The notes beneath the pieces are model-generated. The model saw only the letters and a list, made by a program, of their open reading frames with translations. It did not search any database and was not told where the DNA came from. The position numbers were made by a program, and so were the translations under genes. A DNA stretch of 64,000 nt. Origin: Octadecabacter ascidiaceicola. GTDB lineage: Bacteria; Pseudomonadota; Alphaproteobacteria; Rhodobacterales; Rhodobacteraceae. Below are positions 55,323-63,415 of this stretch, in pieces. The stretch spans positions 62,001 through 126,000 of the forward strand of contig NZ_FXYD01000001.1 of the NCBI RefSeq assembly GCF_900185015.1, read 5' to 3'. Position 1 is the first letter of the stretch; every line of letters begins with the position of its first letter.

Positions 55323-55952
55323 TTACGTGGCTACGTACCAGTCTTTGCGGTGGTTGAATGTGATGATCATATTGACGATGAACGCGCCTAGCATTGAAAA
55401 CAACACAGCACGCGCATCAATGATGAAGAAGGCTGCAGCAAAGATGCAGGCGTCGAACACCAGCTGCGTGAAGCCCGCGCGAAAGCCAGTGTTTTCTTGA
55501 ATATAAAGCGCAAGGATGCCGACCCCACCAAGTGAGGCACCATGACGAAAGATCGCCAGCAAGCCTGCGCCATTCAGTGCGCCAAATAGGGCCACACCAT
55601 AAAACGGATCTAGTGCTTCAAAGCTCATTAAGGTCGGAAACCAGATCGAGAACACGGAAACGAGGACGACAGCGATGACCGTTTTCAAAACAAAGCGCGG
55701 GCCGATACGTTTGTACCCCAGCCAATAGAACGGCAGGTTCACCAAGAAGAACATAAACGCAAATGAATAGCCTGTTGCGTATGACAGCAGTAACGCAAGA
55801 CCCGCAGTTTGCCCGGTCACCAGACCAAGATGGGTCAGGATAACAAGGGCTGACGCGGCCATACCGGCCCCCGTGACGAGGCCTTGTGCGTCTTCCAGCA
55901 CAGTATGGCGGCGAGGGCGGTTTTTGGGTGGGATCAGGGCTTTATCAGACAT
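55323..55952 (-). CDS. YitT family membrane protein
   Basis: Membrane protein of 209 residues from the ATG at 55952 (MSDKALIPP); an extension from 55991 would overlap the icd terminator. About six hydrophobic segments form the YitT/DUF161 domain, with GLVTGQTAGLALLLSY and GASLGGVGILALYIQ. The cytoplasmic DUF2179 domain of larger members is absent. Function unknown in the family; some are linked to export of small solutes. Confidence 0.85.
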   Translation of the reverse strand: MSDKALIPPKNRPRRHTVLEDAQGLVTGAGMAASALVILTHLGLVTGQTAGLALLLSYATGYSFAFMFFLVNLPFYWLGYKRIGPRFVLKTVIAVVLVSVFSIWFPTLMSFEALDPFYGVALFGALNGAGLLAIFRHGASLGGVGILALYIQENTGFRAGFTQLVFDACIFAAAFFIIDARAVLFSMLGAFIVNMIITFNHRKDWYVAT

Positions 55953-55993
55953 GAAGCAGAGGTATTTGCCGAATTGGGGGGTGTCCAGCAAAT

Positions 55994-56020
55994 AAGGGCT
56001 ACCCGTGAGGGCAGCCCTTT
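55994..56020 (-). terminator. Terminator of icd
   Basis: AAGGGCT-A-CCC-GTGA-GGG-C-AGCCCTT forms a stem of ten pairs with one mismatch and a GTGA loop. Read on the minus strand it is followed by ATTT, fitting the end of the isocitrate dehydrogenase message. Confidence 0.8.
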
Positions 56021-56045
56021 GATTGTAGCGTGCTGTAGTGGGGGA

Positions 56046-57257
56046 TTAACCGAGAGCCGCGTTCAGGTTTTCGTCGATTTTTTCGAGGAACCCTTCCGTT
56101 GTGAGCCAAGATTGGTTTGGCCCAACGAGTAGCGCGAGGTCTTTTGTCATGAAGCCGGATTCAACCGTATCCACGATGACCTTTTCCAACGTTTCAGCAA
56201 ACTTTGTCAGCTTGGCGTTGTCATCCAGCTTGGCGCGGTGACGCAAGCCACCCGTCCACGCAAAGATAGACGCGATAGAGTTGGTTGAGGTCGCTTCGCC
56301 CTTTTGGTGCTGGCGGTAGTGGCGCGTCACGGTGCCGTGGGCGGCCTCGGATTCGACGATCTTGCCATCGGGTGTCATCAACTGGGAGGTCATCAGGCCC
56401 AGCGAGCCAAAGCCCTGCGCGACGGTGTCTGACTGTACATCACCATCATAGTTTTTGCAGGCCCAGACATAACCGCCAGACCATTTCATTGCCGACGCAA
56501 CCATGTCGTCAATCAGACGGTGCTGATATTCAAGGCCGGCTTCGTCAAACTTGTCTTTGTATTCCGCGTCGAAAATCCGTTGGAAAGTCAGCATGAACTG
56601 GCCGTCATACTGTTTCAGGATTGTGTTTTTGGTTGATAGGTAAACAGGGAAGTTGCGCTTGAGGCCGTATTCGAACGACGCACGGGCGAAATCTTCGATG
56701 CTAGCGTCAAGGTTATACATGCCCATGTAGACACCGGACGATGGTGCGTCAAATACCTCTTCTTCGACAACGGTGCCGTCTTCGCCGACGAACTTCATGC
56801 TGAGCTTGCCCGGCCCTGGGAATTTCATATCAGTGGCTTTGTATTGGTCACCATAAGCATGGCGGCCAATCACGATCGGCTGCGTCCACCCCGGAACAAG
56901 GCGCGGCACGTTGGAACAGATGATCGGCTCGCGGAAAATCGTACCGCCAAGAATGTTGCGGATCGTGCCATTCGGGGATTTCCACATCTTCTTGAGGCCG
57001 AATTCCTCAACCCGTGCTTCATCCGGTGTGATGGTCGCACATTTGACGGCGACGCCAACTTCTTTGGTCTTTTCAGCGGCATCTATGGTAATCTGGTCAT
57101 CCGTTGCATCGCGGCTTTCCATGCCGAGATCATAGTAGAGCAGATCTATATCTAAATAGGGCAGGATCAGCTTGTCTTTGATGAACGCCCAAATGATGCG
57201 GGTCATTTCATCGCCATCCATCTCGACGATCGGATTTTGTACTTTGATCTTATCCAT
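56046..57257 (-). CDS. icd: NADP-dependent isocitrate dehydrogenase (eukaryote-like, type II)
   Basis: Homodimeric enzyme of 403 residues, of the subfamily shared by alphaproteobacteria and eukaryotes. Signatures: [13 protein letters not shown] at the N-terminus, the substrate loop [13 protein letters not shown] near residue 94, and the cofactor region [14 protein letters not shown] near residue 305. It makes 2-oxoglutarate and NADPH in the TCA cycle. A 20-bp perfect palindrome lies 67 bp upstream of its ATG. Confidence 0.97.
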   Translation of the reverse strand: MDKIKVQNPIVEMDGDEMTRIIWAFIKDKLILPYLDIDLLYYDLGMESRDATDDQITIDAAEKTKEVGVAVKCATITPDEARVEEFGLKKMWKSPNGTIRNILGGTIFREPIICSNVPRLVPGWTQPIVIGRHAYGDQYKATDMKFPGPGKLSMKFVGEDGTVVEEEVFDAPSSGVYMGMYNLDASIEDFARASFEYGLKRNFPVYLSTKNTILKQYDGQFMLTFQRIFDAEYKDKFDEAGLEYQHRLIDDMVASAMKWSGGYVWACKNYDGDVQSDTVAQGFGSLGLMTSQLMTPDGKIVESEAAHGTVTRHYRQHQKGEATSTNSIASIFAWTGGLRHRAKLDDNAKLTKFAETLEKVIVDTVESGFMTKDLALLVGPNQSWLTTEGFLEKIDENLNAALG

Positions 57258-57323
57258 CGGGGGATATCCTTATGTGCATGTGAATTGGCGTTCAGATAGC
57301 CCATCTGAGGCGTGTTGGAAAGA

Positions 57324-57343
57324 CTGCATACAATTGTATGCAG
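57324..57343. promoter_or_regulatory. Perfect 20-bp palindrome upstream of icd
   Basis: CTGCATACAATTGTATGCAG is a perfect palindrome 67-86 bp upstream of the icd start. The half-site GCATACAA resembles GntR-family operators (ATACAA-TTGTAT type). It has no loop, so an operator is more likely than a terminator. Confidence 0.6.
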
Positions 57344-57397
57344 AAATCTGAGTATGGTTTTGTTGTCTCTTAGCTTGGCTTTCCCAACATTTCATTA

Positions 57398-57479
57398 GCG
57401 CCTGCGGCGGGCGGGGGGCAAAATTTTAAAAAATTTTGCTGCCTTCGGCGAGGATATTTGAGAAACAAAGACAAACAGG
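57398..57479 (+). repeat. Rhodobacterales-type intergenic repeat, copy 2
   Basis: It begins GCGCCTGCGGCGGGCGGGGG (57398-57417), identical over 20 bases to copy 3, has a different middle that can form a hairpin (CAAAATTTT / AAAATTTTG), and ends GGATATTTGAGAAACAAAG. It sits between icd and the tandem-HD gene. Confidence 0.75.
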
Positions 57480-57481
57480 AG

Positions 57482-58633
57482 TTAGGTGTTTGCTGCGAAC
57501 CATGCGTCAAGGTCGGGTACAAGGGCGTCCCAAAGGGCAGGGGCACCGCGTTTGACCTTATGGCCGACGCGGGCGTCGAGTTGATCACGCGTGACGTTAT
57601 ATTCGCGCCATGAACCGCCACCGGATTCAAGATTGCAGATGAGCGGCTGCGCACGGTCGAGAGATTTAGCGAAGATGGCATCGACGGAGGCTGCCGCTTC
57701 AAATTCTTCCCAGGTCGCGCGTAAACCGTCGCGTTGTGCAGGGGGCAGCATCCCAAAGAGGCGATCCGCGGCGGCTTGTTCTGCGGCCTCAACTGCGGCG
57801 ACATCAAACGATCCATGGATTGGGTTGTCGCCAGCGTCGATCTCAACAATGTCGTGCAAAAGAAGCATCATAAGAACGACATCCAGTTGCGCTGGTGCGT
57901 GGCTGTGTTCGTGGAGTGTCATCGCCCAAAGCATGATGTGCCAACTGTGCTCGCCCGAGTTTTCGTGCCGTGATCCGTCACAAAGAGTTGTGCCGCGCAG
58001 CACGGATTTGAGTTGGTCGGCTTCCATGATGAACCGTAGTTGCGACGCCAAAGGTTCAAGCAGCGCAAGGTGGCGTTTGTTCAGCAAGTTCGACGCGTGT
58101 TGGTGGATTTCGGGCCAGTCATCATGCAGATCGCTGAAGCGGCCAGTCTCCAAGATGCCGCGCAGTATGTCGTGTTCGTCTTGGGTCTGCACCGGATTGG
58201 AAAGCTCTTGAAACATTGGTGAAGCTTTGTCGATCATGTTGGCGTAGCGGGCGTCGGCGGTTTTGCCGTCTTCGAATTCTTCCCACAAAAGGCGGTAATT
58301 GATGCCTTGATCTACGGGGAGCAGGCCAAAAATGCGAGTTGCGGCGTCTGCTTCAAGACGGCGCACTTCGTCCATGTCGTGATCAAGATGAATTGGGTGA
58401 TCGCCGGCGTCAATTTCAACGATGTCGTGCACCAAGAGCATTTGAATGACGCGGGGGATATTTGCACCGCCTGAGTGATCCGCAAAGATCAGCGCCCAAA
58501 GGCAGACATGCCATGAGTGTTCCGCCGTGTTTTCAAACCGTGACCCATCTGACAGCACATTTGCGCGGGTGACGGATTTGAGCTTGTCAGTTTCAATCAA
58601 AAACGCGAGCTGCGCAGTTATCCGGTCTTGCAT
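57482..58633 (-). CDS. Tandem HD-domain phosphohydrolase
   Basis: Protein of 383 residues made of two consecutive HD domains of the YfbR/HDDC2 type. Repeat 1: EHSWHVCLWAL near residue 37 and VHDIVEIDAGDHPIH near residue 68. Repeat 2: EHSWHIMLWAM near residue 226 and LHDIVEIDAGDNPIH near residue 258. Both keep the metal ligands (H...HD...D). Single-domain relatives are nucleotidases for deoxynucleoside monophosphates; doubling in one chain mimics their dimer. The ATG at 58633 overlaps the previous stop (TGATG). Last gene of a four-gene coupled operon. Confidence 0.85.
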   Translation of the reverse strand: MQDRITAQLAFLIETDKLKSVTRANVLSDGSRFENTAEHSWHVCLWALIFADHSGGANIPRVIQMLLVHDIVEIDAGDHPIHLDHDMDEVRRLEADAATRIFGLLPVDQGINYRLLWEEFEDGKTADARYANMIDKASPMFQELSNPVQTQDEHDILRGILETGRFSDLHDDWPEIHQHASNLLNKRHLALLEPLASQLRFIMEADQLKSVLRGTTLCDGSRHENSGEHSWHIMLWAMTLHEHSHAPAQLDVVLMMLLLHDIVEIDAGDNPIHGSFDVAAVEAAEQAAADRLFGMLPPAQRDGLRATWEEFEAAASVDAIFAKSLDRAQPLICNLESGGGSWREYNVTRDQLDARVGHKVKRGAPALWDALVPDLDAWFAANT

Positions 58634-59079
58634 CACGGGCTTTCGGGTTTTGGAAAATCAGACGTCATACGGGCCTTGGCAGGTAATACTTCGGGATCGC
58701 GTAACATATTGGTAAAGAAATCCGGATCAGGAAAGCCGTCCCAAGGGTAGAGGCCGTGAAGGGCGGTTGCGAAGGCTTCGACGATGGCAGGGGCTATTGG
58801 GTCTTCACCGGCTAGGTACAGATCGTGGTAACCGGCGATGCGGGGTACGGCGTCGTAACCGATGACCGGCCATTGCTCGGGCTGGACTGCATCCGACGAG
58901 ACAATCGCTGCGGCAACGATTGCATCAGCTGGTATTGCCTTGGCTTTTGTAGTGCGCGCGCTTGACCGATCAGAGATGAGGATCATGATACGGGTGCGGC
59001 CCCATTCGATCCTCGCCACCTGTGCCAAGGCGAAGGTTTCATCCAAAAGCGGGATCAGGATATGGTCGGCTTCTCGCAT
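58633..59079 (-). CDS. Protein of unknown function, 148 residues
   Basis: I do not recognise this protein with certainty. The ATG at 59079 begins MREADHILIPLLDETFALAQ, a pattern (hydrophobic strand, D/G turn, FALAQV, then strand) like that of Imm26-type small beta-barrel immunity proteins, but this is a weak resemblance. The C-terminal part has an LYPWDGFPDPDFF motif. No signal peptide or membrane segment. It is coupled to the HD gene (overlapping TGATG) and lies 1 bp after the preceding gene's stop. Confidence 0.65.
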   Translation of the reverse strand: MREADHILIPLLDETFALAQVARIEWGRTRIMILISDRSSARTTKAKAIPADAIVAAAIVSSDAVQPEQWPVIGYDAVPRIAGYHDLYLAGEDPIAPAIVEAFATALHGLYPWDGFPDPDFFTNMLRDPEVLPAKARMTSDFPKPESP

Positions 59080-59080
59080 C

Positions 59081-59332
59081 CTAGCCTTTGGATTTTGCCT
59101 GCGCTTCGGCCTTTGCCGCCAGTTCCGCGATCTTGTTATCAAGGAACTTGCGCGCGCCTTGTTCGGCGAGGCGGATGCGGCATTCGGTTAAGAATGCCTC
59201 TTCCAGCGTCTGGGATGCCGCGCCGACAATGTGACCGAGTTCGATAAACAAGCGGTCTTCGCCCGTGGCCTTTTGAATCTCAAGTACATCTTCGGCCAAT
59301 TTCGCGGCCAGTTTGGTCAGGCTTTCAGACAT
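59081..59332 (-). CDS. Small helical protein of unknown function, 83 residues
   Basis: Not recognised. The sequence is helical and amphipathic throughout (ESLTKLAAKLAEDVLEIQK at the start, KIAELAAKAEAQAKSKG at the end) and probably forms a coiled coil or binds a partner. It has a single cysteine (LTECRIR). Its ATG overlaps the hydrolase stop (TAATG), so it is co-made with it. Confidence 0.65.
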   Translation of the reverse strand: MSESLTKLAAKLAEDVLEIQKATGEDRLFIELGHIVGAASQTLEEAFLTECRIRLAEQGARKFLDNKIAELAAKAEAQAKSKG

Positions 59333-59985
59333 TAGCGCGTGTTCTCTGTCAGGCGCCGTTTGACGTAGGTTTGCACCGTATCAATCATCGGATCCATGTG
59401 TGGATCTTCAAAGAAGTGGCCTGCACCCGGAGTTTCTTCGTGGGTGATGGTGATGCCCTTTTGCTCGTGCAGTTTGTTCACAAGGTTCACGGTATCCGCC
59501 GGAGGTGCCACGCGGTCCGCTGCGCCGTTGATGATCAGACCGGAGCTTGGGCAAGGGGCCAAGAAGCTGAAATCATACATATTGGCGGGGGGCGACACCG
59601 AGATGAAGCCAGTGATTTCAGGGCGGCGCATCAGAAGTTGCATACCGATCCATGCACCGAACGAGAAACCAGCAACCCAGCAATGCTTGGAGTTGTTGTT
59701 CATCGACTGCAGGTAATCCAGTGCGGATGCCGCATCGGACAATTCGCCAATGCCTTGATCATATTCACCCTGAGAACGACCAACGCCACGGAAGTTGAAG
59801 CGCAAAACCGTAAAGCCCATCTGATAGAAAGCATAGTGCAGGTTGTAGACCACCTTGTTGTTCATCGTTCCGCCAAATTGCGGGTGCGGATGCAAGACGA
59901 TCGCGATTGGCGCGTCACGTTCTTTTTGTGGGTGGTAGCGGCCTTCGAGGCGACCTTCGGGTCCTGGGAAAATGACTTCGGGCAT
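59332..59985 (-). CDS. Alpha/beta hydrolase (dienelactone-hydrolase-like)
   Basis: Hydrolase of 217 residues from the ATG at 59985 (MPEVIFPGPEG). The oxyanion region is LHPHPQFGGTMNNKVV near residue 32, the nucleophile serine is in GFSFGAW near residue 102, the aspartate in NGAADRVAP near residue 156, and the histidine in GAGHFFEDP near residue 193. The substrate is unknown. It heads the operon that ends with the tandem-HD gene and shares a divergent promoter region, with iron-type boxes, with iscR. Confidence 0.85.
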   Translation of the reverse strand: MPEVIFPGPEGRLEGRYHPQKERDAPIAIVLHPHPQFGGTMNNKVVYNLHYAFYQMGFTVLRFNFRGVGRSQGEYDQGIGELSDAASALDYLQSMNNNSKHCWVAGFSFGAWIGMQLLMRRPEITGFISVSPPANMYDFSFLAPCPSSGLIINGAADRVAPPADTVNLVNKLHEQKGITITHEETPGAGHFFEDPHMDPMIDTVQTYVKRRLTENTR

Positions 59986-60027
59986 GTTGTCCGTTTCTCG
60001 TCTGCTGTTGTTCATGGGTGCGCTGCG

Positions 60028-60050
60028 CAATAGTTGACAAAAACGCTCAG
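60028..60050. promoter_or_regulatory. Iron-box-like operator between hydrolase operon and iscR
   Basis: Read on the minus strand it is CTGAGCGTTTTTGTCA, then ACTATTG. It matches the box at 2676-2698 in 19 of 23 bases and has the TGA-N9-TCA core at 60035-60049. It lies 122 bp before the iscR start. Confidence 0.65.
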
Positions 60051-60055
60051 TCACC

Positions 60056-60070
60056 TTAGAAAGATTCTAA
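60056..60070. promoter_or_regulatory. Irr-box (ICE)-like palindrome upstream of iscR
   Basis: TTAGAA-AGA-TTCTAA is a perfect inverted repeat 101 bp before the iscR ATG and 5 bp after the preceding box. It fits the iron control element bound by Irr in alphaproteobacteria, as I recall its consensus. Confidence 0.65.
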
Positions 60071-60171
60071 TTCGCGCGCGGGACCCGTTTGATCCTTTGC
60101 GGTTAGCTTGAGTTAATCGCAGCGTGGGGCCACGTCAACGTATAAGCACGAAACGAAATGGGGAAAGGTCT

Positions 60172-60630
60172 ATGAAATTAAGTACAAAAGGCCGGTATGC
60201 AATGGTGGCGTTGACCGACATTGCCCTTCAACCCGAGGGGACACTGGTTAGTCTTGGCGAATTGTCCAAGCGTCAAGATGTGTCTTTGCCGTATTTAGAA
60301 CAACTTTTCGTAAAGCTCCGTCGAGCGGGGCTGGTGGAAAGCGTGCGTGGCCCGGGGGGCGGATATAAGCTGGCGCGTCATGCGTCAGACATTCGCGTTG
60401 TCGAGATTTTGTCAGCTGTGGATGAAACCGTAAGTGCAATGCATCAAGGGGCGGGCGCGTCTGGTGGATCATCTGGCAGCCGTGCGCAGTCTATGACCAA
60501 TCGGTTGTGGGAGGGGTTGAGTGCACATGTTTACGTATTTTTGCACCAGACCCGCCTGAGCGACGTTGTGCAAAACGAGCTGGCACCATGTCCGGCGGTT
60601 CCGTCCTTGTTTGAGGTTGTGGACGAATGA
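60172..60630 (+). CDS. iscR: IscR, Rrf2 family Fe-S cluster regulator (single-cysteine type)
   Basis: Regulator of 152 residues from the ATG at 60172 (MKLSTKGRYAMVAL). The winged helix has SLPYLEQLFVKLRRAGLVES. The loop that normally holds three cluster-binding cysteines (after VDETVSA) has none; the only cysteine of the protein is C140. This is the type described for Rhodobacter sphaeroides IscR, which binds a cluster with a single cysteine. It is the first gene of the suf operon and probably represses it in iron sufficiency. Upstream boxes suggest joint control with iron status. Confidence 0.9.
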   Translation: MKLSTKGRYAMVALTDIALQPEGTLVSLGELSKRQDVSLPYLEQLFVKLRRAGLVESVRGPGGGYKLARHASDIRVVEILSAVDETVSAMHQGAGASGGSSGSRAQSMTNRLWEGLSAHVYVFLHQTRLSDVVQNELAPCPAVPSLFEVVDE

Positions 60631-60638
60631 ACGGGTTT

Positions 60639-60744
60639 GCGCCTGCGGCGGGCGGGGGCGCACCTGCGGTGCGCAAAAAGAAAGAAGGGGCTCTGCCCCC
60701 GTCCTTTGGACTCCCCCGGGATATTTTTGAAACAAAGACAATGG
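60639..60744 (+). repeat. Rhodobacterales-type intergenic repeat, copy 3 (longest)
   Basis: It begins GCGCCTGCGGCGGGCGGGGG (60639-60658), contains the hairpins GCGCACCTGCGGTGCGC and GGGGCTCTGCCCC, and ends with CTCCCCCGGGATATTT plus TTGAAACAAAGA. It links copies 1 and 2, which share its right and left ends respectively. It lies within the suf operon between iscR and the desulfurase gene. Confidence 0.75.
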
Positions 60745-60757
60745 AAAGAGGCGCGGA

Positions 60758-61849
60758 GTGAAGCGGGTCTATTTGGATCATAATGCGACAGCGCCTTTGC
60801 GGGCTGAGGCGCGTACCGCGATGATTGAAGCGATGGATGTCGTTGGCAATCCGAGTTCCGTGCATAGCGAGGGGCGTGCGGCCAAGGCAATGGTTGAGCG
60901 TGCCCGTGCGCAGGTGGCGGCAGCTGTCGGGTGCAATCCGGCTGAGGTGGTCTTTACCAGTGGGGCGACAGAAGCGGCGAGTGTTTTAGGAAACCCGAAG
61001 ACGGGTGCTGATGTTTTGGTGGATCAGTCTGCCCATGATGCGCTTTGGGCGCAGAGTTCCATGTATCACTGGGAGATGAAGCCAAACGGGCCGGGGCATA
61101 CGCTGGCGATGGGCTTGGCGAATTCTGAGACAGGTGTCATCACGCGCCCGCCTGAAAAGGTAGATGAGCAATGGCCCGTCGGACGGGCTGCCGCGGATTG
61201 GCTGTTACTGGATATCACCCAAGCCGTAGGGCGCATTCCGTTTGCGTTTTCATGGTCTGGGGCGGACATGGCGATTTTGACGGGACATAAGTTTGGTGGA
61301 CCCAAGGGGGTCGGGGCGCTCATTATTCGTGATAACCTTGATACCGATCCTTTGTCTGTTGGGGGCGGCCAAGAAATGGGACGTCGATCCGGGACTGAAA
61401 ACGTCATTGGCATTGCAGGTATGGGCGCTGCTATCGAGGCCGCGATGCGAGACCTTGAGAGCGGTGTTTGGGACCAAGTCGAGAAACTTAGAAATATTCT
61501 AGAAACTGGGGTTGAGGCTGCGTCAAAGGAGACTATTTTAGTCGGGAAAGATGAAGCGCGGATTCCCAATACGTCGTGCTTGCTGACACCTGGCTGGAAA
61601 GGTGAAACGCAAGTAGTGGCGATGGATTTGGCGGGTTTTGCTGTTTCTGCAGGGTCTGCCTGTAGCAGCGGTAAGGTGAAAGCCAGCCGTGTGCTGATGG
61701 CGATGGGATACAACGAGGCCGATGCAGCGAGCGCGATACGTGTGTCGCTGGGGCCAGAGAACACTGAGGAAGACGTCACGCGTTTCGTGGATGTCTGGAC
61801 TGATAAATTAAACAAGCACTGTGCCCGTTCTGCGGCAGGGGCGGCTTGA
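60758..61849 (+). CDS. Cysteine desulfurase (NifS/IscS-like)
   Basis: PLP enzyme of 363 residues that takes sulfur from cysteine for cluster assembly. N-terminal [11 protein letters not shown] is the family start. The PLP lysine is in [11 protein letters not shown] near residue 177, and the persulfide cysteine in [10 protein letters not shown] near residue 300. LLDITQAVG supplies the aspartate and glutamine that hold the cofactor. Start is GTG at 60758; the ATG at 60741 is in another frame and belongs to the repeat. It is between iscR and sufB, so it serves the Suf machinery. Confidence 0.9.
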   Translation: MKRVYLDHNATAPLRAEARTAMIEAMDVVGNPSSVHSEGRAAKAMVERARAQVAAAVGCNPAEVVFTSGATEAASVLGNPKTGADVLVDQSAHDALWAQSSMYHWEMKPNGPGHTLAMGLANSETGVITRPPEKVDEQWPVGRAAADWLLLDITQAVGRIPFAFSWSGADMAILTGHKFGGPKGVGALIIRDNLDTDPLSVGGGQEMGRRSGTENVIGIAGMGAAIEAAMRDLESGVWDQVEKLRNILETGVEAASKETILVGKDEARIPNTSCLLTPGWKGETQVVAMDLAGFAVSAGSACSSGKVKASRVLMAMGYNEADAASAIRVSLGPENTEEDVTRFVDVWTDKLNKHCARSAAGAA

Positions 61850-61856
61850 AGTAGGG

Positions 61857-63389
61857 ATGAAGCAAATGGACACGATTGACCAAGTAGACGTTAAAGACGG
61901 TGTGGATCAGGAAACCGTTGACGCAGTTCAGGCGCTGTCTGGCACGTATAAGTACGGCTGGGACACGGACATCGAGATGGAATATGCGCCGCTCGGTCTG
62001 TCTGAGGATATCGTGCGTTTGATTTCTGCCAAGAACGACGAACCCGAATGGATGCTGGAGTGGCGTCTGGCCGCGTATCAGCGCTGGCTGCAAATGGAAG
62101 AGCCCGAGTGGGCGATGGTTGATTACCCAAAGATCGATTTTCAGGATCAGTACTACTATGCCCGTCCAAAGAGTATGGAAGTGAAGCCAAAGTCATTGGA
62201 TGAGGTCGACCCGAAGTTGTTGGCGACATACGACAAGCTTGGCATACCATTGAAGGAACAGGCGATCTTGGCCGGCGTTGAAGGCGCTGAAGAACTGACA
62301 GACGCACCACGCAAGGTTGCTGTGGATGCGGTGTTTGACTCTGTGTCTGTTGGAACGACCTTTAAGGATGAGCTGGCCAAGGCGGGCGTCATCTTTTGTT
62401 CCATCTCCGAGGCGATCAAAGATCACCCTGAGCTGGTGAAGAAGTACCTTGGGTCCGTGGTGCCTGTGCAGGATAACTTCTATGCGACGCTGAACAGCGC
62501 CGTGTTCTCGGATGGCTCGTTTGTTTATATCCCCAAAGGCACCAAATGCCCGATGGAATTGTCTACGTACTTCCGGATCAATGCTGAAAACACAGGCCAG
62601 TTTGAACGCACGCTGATCATCTGTGACGAGGGCGCCTATGTGTCCTACCTTGAGGGCTGCACGGCACCTAAACGCGATGTAGCACAGCTGCACGCTGCGG
62701 TCGTTGAGATCGTGATCATGGACGACGCTGAGGTGAAGTATTCCACCGTTCAAAACTGGTACCCTGGGGATGAAGACGGCAAGGGTGGCATCTATAACTT
62801 CGTGACTAAGCGCGCCGATTGCCGTGGGCACCGTTCCAAAGTGATGTGGACGCAGGTTGAGACAGGTTCCGCCGTGACATGGAAATACCCAAGCTGCATC
62901 CTGCGCGGCGACGACAGCCAAGGCGAGTTCTACTCCATCGCTATTGCCAACAACATGCAGCAGGCAGACACAGGTACTAAGATGGTCCACCTTGGCAAGC
63001 GCACCAAGTCGCGCATCGTGTCTAAGGGGATCTCGGCCGGTAAGGCGCAGAACACCTATCGCGGGCTTGTATCTATGCACCCGAAAGCCAAAGACAGCCG
63101 GAATTACACCCAGTGTGACAGCCTGTTGATCGGCGACAAATGCGGGGCGCATACGGTGCCATACATTGAGGTGAAGAATAACTCATCCCGTGTGGAACAC
63201 GAAGCCACAACATCCAAGATCGACGATGATCAAATGTTCTACTGCCAATCCCGCGGTATGGACGAGGAAGAAGCGGTTGCTTTGATCGTGAATGGTTTTG
63301 CTAAGGAAGTGTTGCAAGCGCTGCCAATGGAATTCGCCATGGAAGCACAGGCATTGGTCGCGATCTCGCTTGAAGGGTCGGTTGGCTAA
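61857..63389 (+). CDS. sufB: SufB, Fe-S cluster scaffold subunit
   Basis: Scaffold of 510 residues. Typical segments: [20 protein letters not shown] near residue 45, [29 protein letters not shown] near residue 265, and the C-terminal core with the cluster cysteine in [16 protein letters not shown] near residue 420 and the ligand pair in [11 protein letters not shown] near residue 447. With SufC and SufD, presumably beyond the window, it forms the SufBC2D complex. An ATG at 61866 (MDTIDQV) is an alternative start. Confidence 0.96.
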   Translation: MKQMDTIDQVDVKDGVDQETVDAVQALSGTYKYGWDTDIEMEYAPLGLSEDIVRLISAKNDEPEWMLEWRLAAYQRWLQMEEPEWAMVDYPKIDFQDQYYYARPKSMEVKPKSLDEVDPKLLATYDKLGIPLKEQAILAGVEGAEELTDAPRKVAVDAVFDSVSVGTTFKDELAKAGVIFCSISEAIKDHPELVKKYLGSVVPVQDNFYATLNSAVFSDGSFVYIPKGTKCPMELSTYFRINAENTGQFERTLIICDEGAYVSYLEGCTAPKRDVAQLHAAVVEIVIMDDAEVKYSTVQNWYPGDEDGKGGIYNFVTKRADCRGHRSKVMWTQVETGSAVTWKYPSCILRGDDSQGEFYSIAIANNMQQADTGTKMVHLGKRTKSRIVSKGISAGKAQNTYRGLVSMHPKAKDSRNYTQCDSLLIGDKCGAHTVPYIEVKNNSSRVEHEATTSKIDDDQMFYCQSRGMDEEEAVALIVNGFAKEVLQALPMEFAMEAQALVAISLEGSVG

Positions 63390-63415
63390 ATGTGTAACCG
63401 GATCGGGGCGAATAG

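Noticed and set aside
62193-63152. 319-residue open frame antisense to sufB
   Set aside because: Shadow frame; no domain signal and sufB is complete.
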